This document shows, piece by piece, positions 37,401 through 49,400 of a stretch of DNA of 64,000 nucleotides. The notes beneath the pieces were generated by a model. The model ran no database searches. It worked only from the letters and a program-made list of their open reading frames with translations, and was not told where the DNA came from. Location: assembly GCA_025267735.1 (NCBI GenBank), contig CM046304.1, positions 10,106,001 through 10,170,000 on the forward strand. Reading direction: 5' to 3'. This stretch comes from Mactra quadrangularis (Eukaryota > Mollusca > Bivalvia > Venerida > Mactridae). Made by a program: the position numbers and the translations under genes. Within the stretch, counting starts at the first letter, position 1; every line of letters begins with the position of its first letter.

Positions 37401-40400
37401 CAGAGACTATCAAGACTCTCGATACTAGATCGAGAATCTTGATAACCTCGGGGTACGAGAATATTAGGGTAGCAATCAGGAACTAATTTAATAAGTTATG
37501 TATTTATATATATATGTATTGGTGTCCTCTTAAGGGCACCGGAGAGTCATAATAATATAATGGTACATTGAAATTATGTTATACAATTAGTAAATATTAT
37601 TAGCTAAAACTAAGAATGTTATACATATAAGCAGTTCTTTATCATAAAGATGATAAAATTATCTTAAGGAGTTTACACACGTTGTTAAACTGTTGGGTTG
37701 ATGAATTATTGAATAATTGATATAATTTGTACGTATTTGGACGTCTTATGAAATACGGTTTCAGAAGTAGTTTTCTATCGTTTACAAATAAACTACACTC
37801 AAAGAGATAGTGATATTCATCACCAAGTATATTGCAGGTACTACATAAACGTTGGTTATAAGGCAAACCATGCCAACTGCCTGTTTCAATGGGTAGTTTA
37901 TGGTTGCGTGTTCTAAATTTGATGATGTAAGGTAGAAGAGTTTTGGGTATTTTGTTCAGATATTTTTCAAAGCCAAAAGATGTTTTAATTACTTTGTAAA
38001 ACTGGCAACTATTAGAGTTTTCAATACTTGAAAACCATTCATTTATAAACAAATCCCTCAGTTTTTGTTTTATAGCTAGTTTTAACCATTTGTCGTTAGT
38101 CACAGACTGGGTATTCCATATGTCTGGGAAACCACATTTATTGATGATGGCTTTTACCTTGTAAATCCAAGGAAAATTCCTTTTTTGTGTAGATACATTT
38201 AAATTAAGGAATGATTTATGCATAATACTATAAATAATGGAGGATAACTTTGAAGGAACAGAATTTTGATTTGATATCAATTTAGTCCAAAAAGAGATAA
38301 ATTTTACTTCAATGTCCAATCCCAAAGGGGTTTCACCAGTTTCTCCATAAACAATACAATTAGGAGTAGATCTCTTTAATTTTAATACATATTTTAAAAA
38401 CTTTAAGTGGATACATACCATCCGTCGCTAAATCGAGGTCTCGAGGACTGTCATAATTGGGTCATAATTTGTTTCATTGATTTTCCAAAAATGTCGGTGA
38501 CTTCGTTTTCGCTTTGATATGCTAATAGAGCGAAGTTTTAACGGAAAGGGCGACTTCTTCGCCCGAATCGCCCTCTCGGCTCATCCCTCATAACTCAATA
38601 TCAAATATGGTATCAAATCCTTAAAAAAGCAAATCAAACATTGCGTGCAGTTTCTGCATTATGCAACATGAGAGACTGTCTAATAAAGGATGATATTTTG
38701 GAATAAGAGTCCAGTGATTGGTTGAATTGTAGGCCACAACAAGTTTATCATGTGTTCTATGGATTACCTTGCACCTTAATTTTGACGATTTTTGCAAAAA
38801 ATTATTTTCTCGCTCACTCTGAATAATTTGGCCTAACCGCTATGTAAAGCAATTGAAAACAAATGTGACCTTTCTGTTTACATTTTAATCGATTTACTGG
38901 TTGTTGGTGGCCACGAGAATCGGAAAATTTCAAAAGAATGATGGCTACTTTTTTCTCGCTGACTATCAGGAATTTTTCACTCCCGTAATGGCGGACAGTC
39001 ACGTGATAACAAAATGGCGGCGGTCTAATTATCGTAAATAGCATTGTCTATAAGTATGCTTTTGATGGGAGTGCTTGGATTAATTAGTGTTGATTTAATG
39101 TATGTTTCTGATATATATTCCATATAAACTTAAAGACAGTAAGTTTTCAAGTAAATTTCAGTACAGACATTGCAGAAATTACAGAAATATCACTGGAAAT
39201 TAAAATAGCATTACCTGTACCCATAAGATATACTGAGAAAAAGAATGAATAATGAAACATGCTTTGTAAACAAAGTAAATAAGACAAATGTCAAAATGCC
39301 AAAATTTGTGTTTCACTTATAATCATGTGTAATGAACACATGATACAGGAGATGGAGATTCCTCTATTTTATTATCACTATTGGACATGCTCTCCTGAAA
39401 AATAAAACAAAAGGTCGTAATATATGTATATTTATATAAAAACTGTTCCTTGAATGTAGATTGTTTCACTCCTGACATTTTTTAGTCATTGCAAAGTCCA
39501 ATTTTTTTATTCATGCAGTTATAATAGTTCTAATTGTGTTTTTTCCATTTCAACGGCGATTACTACCTTGAAAATAATCATATGCACACAAAACAACATG
39601 TTTATTGTACATTTAATGCATGTGTCAGGAGTGCAACATTTTTACTTAATAAATAGTACAAAAAGGGATTATCTGCTGTATATTTTATTGAGATGAGAGA
39701 CAACTGAAACTTCTTGCATGCACTTAATAGACATCACTGCTTAATTACACGAATTCATTTTACTCTCTGTTAACTTTCTGCATCTTTTAGAAAAACTTTT
39801 TGGTAATGGTTCAGAAAAAATCAACCTATTTTTGTACAAAAAAGGCTATTTTAAAAAAATATACAAAAATATTAGGACCTATACATATTTTTTTTATTTG
39901 ACAGGCATATAACTGTAATACAAACCACAAAAGAAAACAATAGTGTTCACATTTAGGAAATTATCTCTGTTGGTTTTAAATGTGTATTTCTCTATTTTTT
40001 CGGCCAAAAAGATTAATTCAAACATCAATAACATGAAAATCAGATCAATTACAAAAGGAACAAATACAGATACTAAAATTGCAATCATAATAGAAAGTTT
40101 ATGGTACAAATTCAAAGGAAATTGACTATATTTAATTTTGACCTCCATGTCACACTTTGGAGTCATTATTTTTGCTCCTATCCCTAACAGCTCTTGAAAA
40201 CTTCGAGTTGATTTTTACATTTTTCTTCTTGAAATCGTTGCATTCATGATGTCGTAGTCATGTGGTATTGCCACTGTGCACATGCAAAGTATGCTTTTGC
40301 TTTTGTCACACCATTTTAGTGATTTCATCAATAGACACTGTCTCATTTAAGTATTGATTTGATGAATATAGTGGGCCGTTTATATTTATACCCCCGCTTC

Positions 40401-43400
40401 GAAGAAGAGGGGGGTATACTGTTTTACCCTTGTCCGTGCGTGCGTGCGTCCGTACATCCGTCCGTTACGAAATTTCCGTCGCAGTTTTCTCAGCAACTAT
40501 AACATGCAGCAGCCTAATACTTTGCACATTGCTTCATCCCATAGTCCCATGTGGTGTAAAGCGATTTCATGCTCCTTGCTCATCTACTTCCTGTTTGTCG
40601 CATATTTTTAGATTTTGGCGGGGGTATTACTCGTGAGCATTAGCTCACAGATTTACTTGTTTGTTTCAACATTGTTTTATGTACATTGACTTGATAAGTA
40701 TGATCACCGTTGAACTCTGTACTGTGAGTCGGCAACATTATATAATTTTTCAAAATCTGTCTGTTAGCGTTTAAATAGTTCTGATTCCAGGCAAGATGTA
40801 TCGCCATTAACCTTGACTATTTCAATAGGGATTGAGTTGTCTCCTCTGGGCTCTGAACATTTGTAAATTGTTATATTTTACTTCTACTTTAATTGATATT
40901 TAATAATTCATTATTTGTAAATTTCAGGCAGTAATTTCAGGTTGATATGAATTATTTAAGTTATTAAAGAAAAACATCCACAGAAATGAACTCTGATCAG
41001 TATTGTAGATTAATATACAGTTTCACTTGTTAGTTTTTATTGATTCTGCTATTAAAGGTACTCATTCACAGATTTCAACTTAAATATCAACTTTTTCAAA
41101 AACTATCAAACTTGCATGGAAATATTTTTTGAAGCAGGAAAGTAGTGTTCTGATAATGACAATTTTAATGCAAATTGACTTACAACTACAAATGATGGTG
41201 TTTGAAGTAGTAAATATCTACCCTTATGCCACTGTATAGACACTTATTTAGTGCATTTTTGTGACTTTTATTGTATATTTCTTGCAACATATAGGTCAGT
41301 TTGTCTTAAAATATTAAGAATTAATTATTTGTAACACATTTACAGACGCTGAATGGTATTTTGAAATTATAGAAAAATAAACCAAATCTGCGGACTAGTA
41401 CCTTCACGGTGGCGAACCCACGTGACTTCATCCGGGTATTTTTTACCATATTTGGAATATAGGTCACTCGCATAAGGTAGGTTTTTTGCTTTTTTCTTAC
41501 TAATCACGAAGTGTTTTTTTCCAAGAATACGCGCATAAACCCCCTGTTTACGAGTTATGATTGCTGCAGTAATTGTTTTCTTGAAATATTTAGTCGTCTT
41601 GGAGTAATTTGGTACACAAATTTCGATGCGATTGAAATCGTCAGGGTAGCGTTCATTGTATTTCAACGGTTTATGTGTTTAAATGCCTTAATTTGTGCCG
41701 ACAGTTATGCACATGGTATAATTATTTCATGTACACTTCCAATTAACCCTCTATAGACGATAACGATCTTTGAAAAGAGCTAGTTTGTAAATTATGAGAG
41801 AATGTGGATAATGATAACGTTCATTGCCCGTGATTTTCCGGATAACGTTCATTTCCTACGTAGAGTTGTCCAATTTACTCACCACAGTTTCTTAAAAATG
41901 ACCTAAATAGTGCATTGCATTTTATGACTACGTACAGTGATGTATCATGTAACCTTTCTTTGATTTTCAAACATTATACAAATTGCATGGGATACAGCTT
42001 AGAGTTTATATACATATGCAAAGGATTCAACATAGATTTTAGTTGACCACTTAATGTAGATTTAATACAATGACGTTTTAGTGACGCACAAAAAATACGT
42101 ATACCCTGACGTGTAAAACTATTAAATAGGTAAAAAATTAAAAGTCAATGTACGAAGGTGCATGAATTCTAGGATGACTCTATTTTTTGCATAGACATTT
42201 TTAAATGAATTTACATTAGCAATCTTTCTTATTGTTCAACTATTTTCTTTATGTTTTAAATTTCAGAAATGGGCAAGACAAAATTAAAATTAACACTTAA
42301 TAGAAAAAAGATAGAAGAGAAAATGGATGTAGATCGGCACAATCAAGTCCTAAAAAGCCAAGAGTGGTCCTCAGTATTGGCCTGACTCATTTGATGAAAT
42401 TTTTGGACAAAAAGTTACCTCAAAGTATCACGATATAAATAATATTTCAATTGAAAGTCCCATTGGTGCTGTTGGTAATACTCACCATGACGTTTCTTCA
42501 AACTGCGATGGCTTAATGAGAACAGAGATTTATTTTAAACAAAGATACATTGAATATGGCAATTTATAAGGCTATTTTGATTAATTTCCCAATGTATTAT
42601 ACTGAGTGTGTGTTTTTTTTGTATGGCAGAAGGGATTTCTGCTAGAATCCATATTATACAATAAAAATTAGAAGTTAAGTGATTATGTGTTTACATGGAT
42701 CACATGGATAAAGTTCAAGTTTACATTGTATATACAATTGATCATGACTTTGTATGATTATTTTTCTTGTTTAATATTTTAAGTATGCATACACAAATTT
42801 GAAGAATTACAAGTTAGAAGTCATCTGACATGTCGTATACAGATAATATATTTGAAAACAGTGAATCTCTTCTTTGATTTTTTGTGGCTTTTCAATCTCA
42901 GTCATGAGACGGATAGTTAATCTGCTAAATCTGCTAAACGTTCCAGTTGTGTGTGAGCATTAGACTTTATTCCTGTTAGCAATTAAACGCCATTGTCAGA
43001 AGCTGGTTCGAACCCATTACATTTATCATTGAGAGGTTGCAGATCGGCCTCTAAGTCATTTATATCATGGAGGAAGTTAGTTCGATGTGGATTCTATTTT
43101 AGATTTGCATATATGCACTGCTATACCGTGGTCACATCGATAAGACATGTGATGTTGCATAGATGGAAAAAACACAATTCGTTAATCAATATAAACTTTT
43201 AATGAAAGAATAATTCACCATAGTAATATCTGTTGAAAAATATCCCTAAAAAAGTCGTGAACACATCCGCTTTTTCAGTCTTCTAAATGACCATGGGCTA
43301 ACGGATATTTCTATTTTAGAGTAAGACACAACCATGTTTAATTACATAACTTTCATTGGTTGTTCAGTAGTTCAAAGTGAATATCATAAATCATGAATTT

Positions 43401-46400
43401 ACTAATTTAGCATGTTCTCTGAGCTGAGAAGGGAGCGTAATCCAAAAGATACTTCACTTTAGAAAGCGAACGATAGTTAAACATACTGTCCATGTGCTAG
43501 ACAGTACCCCCCTATTTGTACATACATGTATGCTCAAACTTTTCATAGATAACTTTTTTAAAATCATGCAATGTGATTTTTTCAATTCTTTGCAACAAGC
43601 AAACGATAATAGGATCCCAGGGTAGGTTGCACAGTTTATCATTCTACCTTATGTGGCATCGAATTTGGACTAACGTTAATAAATGAAGTCGACTATGACA
43701 GATGTTGAATGACTTAATCGATTAAAAAAAGTAACTATATGTTAACTCGTGGATGACGAATCTAATACTTCGAAGACGTCGCTGGTTATTCCTTTCCATG
43801 AAAATTACAATTGTCGATTTTGCCCGCTGGAAAAATAAATTTATGGATATTTGTCGACACTGTGGAATGGTAGGTGAGAACTGGTTATATGCAAAGGTAA
43901 AGGAAAGCTACCAAAATCAATCAAACTTGTTACTTGTTAATTGTCGGACATAGATCTACTTATGTCTAACAAGGTCTGCTCTAGATAAGAAGCCATTGCC
44001 GCAACAGTAGTTTCTATACTGGCCATTGCATCTTCTTTCATGCTCATCAACACATTTTTTTGTTTTTGAACATATATCCACACATGTATGTAACACAAAA
44101 ACGACATTGTCTGAAATATATAAAAAATAACATGATTGGATTAGTAAACAATTTGAGATTCATGTATATATTTTACTACTTCTGGATCGTCATCATTATC
44201 TTACTATTGTCTAGGGATCTTATTACCTTGAGTGTACGATATCTCATCATAGTTATAAATCAAAATAATCAGAGGTTTGCAACATTAAACTGTCAGCCGT
44301 TTGAAAATGACTCCTTCAGATTGAAGAGATACAGAAACGATACAAAACGATTCAGAGCGTATGTGTCACAATAGCGCCAGATAATTAAGGTACACTTTTA
44401 CTGCTAAAGTACGTTGGCATTTATAAGACGTTCAAATATCGATCATAGTTATGTTAATTGTTTGACAAAACAAAACAAAAAACTAAGATTCTAAAACATG
44501 CAAGATGGTAGTACGACACCGGGATTTTAAAACGGCGTAAAGAAATTTCAATACCATGGATTGCAACTTGGTTCTTATTACGACTGCATATACTTTCTGT
44601 TTTGAAATATCTTTGATTGTGAACTTCAATTACTAAAATCTGCAAGGTATTTAATTAATTGGACTAATTATGTACCTTTTCCATCTTTTAAAGTAACTGT
44701 GGTGAGTAAATTGGACAACTCTACGTAGGGAATGAACGTTATCCGGAAAATCACGAGCAATGAACGTTATCATTATCCACATTCTCTCATAATTTACAAA
44801 CTAGCTCTTTTCAAAGATCGTTATCGTATGTAGAGGGTTAATTGAAAGTGTATATGAAATAATTATACCATGTGCATAACTGTCGGCACAAATTAAGGCA
44901 TTTAAACGCATAAACCGTTGAAATACAATGAACGCTACCCTGACAATTTCAATCGCATCAAAATTTGTGTACCAAATTACTCCAAGACGACTAAATATTT
45001 CAGGAAAACAATTACTGCAGCAGTCATATCTCGTAAGCAGGGGGTTTATGCGCGTATTCTTGAAAAAAAACACTACGTGATTAGTAAGAAAAAAGCAAAA
45101 AACCTACCTTATGCGAGTGACCTATATTCCAAATATGGTAAAATATACCCGGATGAAGTCACGTGGGTTCGCCACCGTGACCTTTAACACTGTATAGGAA
45201 ATAAAATATGAATAATTAATGCTTAAAGTAAGCTTATAGTTTTCATGTTTATTTTATCTGTGTACTTTATAGCACTTTAAATCTAGAATTACTTTTTGAA
45301 CTGTATGATAATGATGTAAAAAGTGTTTACAAACTGTTAATTAATATTTTCAAGTTTAGCACATAATAATTATTTCTTGTTGTCTTAAATGCAATACAAT
45401 GTTGTGTATAATTACCAAATAATAATGTCTATTAAACCTTAAATGCTGCTAAACAGTTTATGAATGAATTTATGCATGTGCAAAAATTTTTTTACCTTTT
45501 ACTTGTTCAGACATGGGCAAAACATTTTCATCTATAAATAATTGATGCTATCTTGATGTAAAGTGAATACTTGAGTATGATAGAGTTGATATGTGAATAC
45601 AGAATGAGAAGTCAATTACTAACTGTTCTTAATTTTTCTATGTAAAAATCACAAAAATATTGAAAGTAAAATCAAATATTTATAGTACAATATAATTTTT
45701 CTTTTGGAACAATTTCATTTGTTCAAAATAAGTTATCAATTAGATGTGTTTGTGAATGCAGAATTTAGAAATAGATGTGTTCCAAAACCCTTGACGAATA
45801 GACTAAGAGGCAACTTCAAGCCTTCATAGTAGAACTGTATGAATAGACAGACATAGGGCAAGTTAATCCTTTTTGATACAGTCACCTGAATGGTTGGATG
45901 TGTCTAAATCTGTTGACAATGTTGTCATTAAGGTTCTATGTGATAAAGTCATTACCATTCTAGAAGATGTCTGAACCTTTGTCAGCCATAATAAATAAAA
46001 ACTGCAAGTCTGTCACTCAGATGTTTATGTTTGAAATGAGGATAATTGTCTTGGCAATTCTATTGACTTCACTATTGCCTAAACAATGAACCTTTGAAAA
46101 TCATCAGTTTATTCCAAAGCTTAGCTTTTTACCTCTACTTTTCAAGTAAATGAGAGCTTATGGTATCATTTTGGATTAGCATTGCATGTGAGGTTAAATA
46201 AATTTTAAAAGTGATTTATCTTCAAGACTATCCAATATATTACATATAGATACATTTGTATATTGACCAGGGGGACACTCTATTGATTTTTATGCACATT
46301 AACCACAAGCCTAAGGGGTCATTCCTAGCACAATTTAGTGACCCCAGATTTGAGGTAAACATTACATTCACATTTATTCAGCTCCTCTATATAACTCCAT

Positions 46401-49400
46401 AATTCAAATATCATATAGTCATTAACTCCAGGATTTTACACTACCATCATTTAACTCGGTCTATATAAACAAATTGTTTTAACTATTCTATTACACAAGA
46501 CTACATAAACATCTCTCTTGAGATGCACAACTCATCAGCATTTTTACCTACACCTAAGATATAGTTCAGCTTTCAAGTGTATTCAGGAATTATTTCACCT
46601 GTTATAGCAGATAATCTTTTTTATTTGCTATATACTTCAATACTTAGGGACTTCTTTTGGATTTGGAGACTTGCAAAATCGTGTAGGGTCCGAATTATGG
46701 TAAATATATTTGTGGGGACTGAAGTTCTGAACAAATAAAAACTTGACTAAGGCCAGTCTTGTTATGATAAATATCTCATTGTATATTTGTTATACTTTCA
46801 GGTAACAGAGGACACCCTGCATCATTAAAACCAGCATTCCCTGCTGGAGATCCTAGAATAAAATATATTGTTCAAGACCTTGATCCAAGAATACATTTTG
46901 CTCTTGTTTGCGGTGCCAAGGTATGTATGTCATTTTAGTTGAATTGTGAAATATGTTGTACAATGGATTGGTTTATTTACTTATAGTCTTTAATGTTCAT
47001 TATTCAAAGCTGTTTATAATACTACTACAGTTTATAAGTCTTGATATGAGAACATGATGTTTAACTAAGTATAAGATTGATTATAACACTTCCTTAACCC
47101 AGGTAGGCACAGTTGGTAGGGCTGGAATTTGGAATCTCTATCCAGAAGGGGGTATGGGTTCAAATCCCACCCAGGGAGGTTATACCGATCCAAGAAAATT
47201 TGACAATAATGTTAATTTTCCTCCATTAATAAGATATATGTAGAAGTTTCCGGCCTTGTGGAAGGGTTGGTGAGTACTGGCTATAGACAAGGGTCCAGGA
47301 AAGCTAGGTTAGGTGCGCTGGACGCAATAAAATGACTTAAATTTTGTTGACATGGCGTTAAACCCAGTAAAAATAAAACAAATAAATATAACACTTCCTT
47401 AGATCATCATGTTTCAATTTACTTGTAATTATATCAGTGTTTAACATAATATGGTAACAGACATGTATCACACAGAACTCAAATACATGTACATGAGTTT
47501 TATCTATGTTTCTAACAAAAATATACCATTGCAATTAAAAGTATGTGTTCGTAAAACAATAAGGTTAATTTTGTATTTTAACATTTTCAGCAATGTGTTA
47601 AAATCATTGTTTGTACCAAATGTCATTATTAGTATGGAAGTAGCAATATTTTAGAGTTCTGGATATCATATATTGTGTTAAAGTTGTGGACAATACTTTG
47701 TTTTACAAAATAAATTCACAAAATTACATAACATTTTTGTGTAAGCATTAAAATAAACCAATCCATTGAAAATGTAGGACAGTATTAAAATTAAAGGTTG
47801 TATAGTTTATTTCTAAAAAATTTGTGTGGCAGATAAAACCAACAACCCCTTTGTCAATCATGCTTGTAACAATAGATAGCTTGTCATTACTCTACAAGTC
47901 ACTTATAAAAACATATCAAAATTGATACTGTTAAACATTTTATTGTCATCCTGAGCATGCCCTGTTGTGGATTAGTTCATTGCACTGTTTACATAAACAG
48001 TTTTTTTAAGAACTGTATGTTGGTACAATGTATATCATAAACAAACTGTCAAAACATTCATAATTTCAAGGTGATGTCGCATGTTAAAATTGTTTGTTGT
48101 CTAATCAGTGAGTTCTAGTGACAAGTCTTCGTCCTTTCTTGATAAGAAATAAAGTTGGTAGATTTTTCTGGGTGTTTGCAAAAAGTATAAAACTTGCTTT
48201 AAAGATATAATGCACACAAAAACTATTCACTGTTTTATAACAACTACATTTATAGTATATATCTTATAATATTTATGATCATCTTGCAGTGTGAATTAGT
48301 CATTCAGTGACAGTTTTTGCCTTAATACGTAAAAATTTTGTTTAGAAATCAGTTATTTAAAAGCTATAGATCTGGTCACTTGTGCGTGTTCAAAAGTCAC
48401 CCTATATATATTGATATATAAAATCTTATGGAAAATATGATAGCTGTATGTATTGTAGGGGAAATATGAACACTTGTTGTTTGATCAGGTTTTATATTAG
48501 ATACAAATATTAAACTGATTTAATTACTTACTTAATCCTGCTTACAATGTACATTTGATCATTTATATAACATAGAAACAGTGTCAATGTTTTATTGGTG
48601 TAATGTTACAGGCACCTGAACACTTTAATGTATAAATTGCAAACTTCTTGTGCAGAGTAAAAACATTCTACAAGAAATGTTTTTTTTGTTTTTTTGTTTG
48701 GTTTAATGCTGTAGCGACACATTGTATTGGTCATATGACGGCGGTCTGTCAACCTACTCACTGTTCCTGGAAAGGCTAGATATCTGGATTATGCTGTTAT
48801 TCAACAACTAAGAACATACTTTCGTCAGTGACTCACAACTGCCCTACATAATTAAGAATCATTGGTAGGAGGGAGAAAGGCCGTAGAAATTTTTTCATGA
48901 CCAAGCTCCACAAAAGTAGGTCCGTCCGGGAATCGAACCCACGGCCCCTTGATTAGTAGACTTAGGTGCTACGAACTGAGCTAGCCAGGCAGCTACAAGA
49001 AATGTAATGGCTTGTTGTTTTTATGAACTGTGTATATTATATATTATTTCAGTCCAGCTATAAATGTATATTATATATTATTTCAGTCCAGGTATAAATG
49101 TATATTATATATTATTTCAGTCCAGGTATAAATGTATATTATATATTATTTCAGTCTTGTCCAGCTATAAATGTATATTATATATTATTTTAGTCCAGGT
49201 ATAAATGTGTATTATATATTATTTTAGTCTTGTCCAGCTATAAATGTATATTATATATTATTTCAGTCCAGCTATAAATGTATATTATATATTATTTCAG
49301 TCTTGTCCAGCTATAAATGTATATTATCTATTATTTCAGTCTTGTCCAGCTATAAATGTATATTATATATTATTTCAGTCATGTCCAGCTATAAATATAT

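Larger units (their letters stand above)
32855..40185 (+). mobile_element. Remnant of a THAP/DDE DNA transposon (ISL2EU/PIF-Harbinger-like), 7.3 kb with nested insertions
   Basis: GGAGCAAAAATAATGACTCC near 32861 is perfectly inverted near 40159-40178, preceded by AGGG(A)TA on both sides. Further inverted pairs lie inside: TGTCAGGAGTGAAACA (33044 / 39463) and CCGCCATTACGGGAGTGA (33270 / 38976). Between them are a THAP start, a DDE transposase end, a Helentron-like insertion and LINE pieces. I infer one old transposon swollen by later insertions. No target duplication is clear, and the outer pair could instead belong to a separate MITE-like pair. Confidence 0.55.

Noticed and set aside
43753..43953. 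A 66-codon frame with [13 protein letters not shown] as a gene or piggyBac fragment
   Set aside because: The Cys/His spacing is suggestive but no catalytic or family motif can be confirmed, and neighbouring frames look equally plausible.
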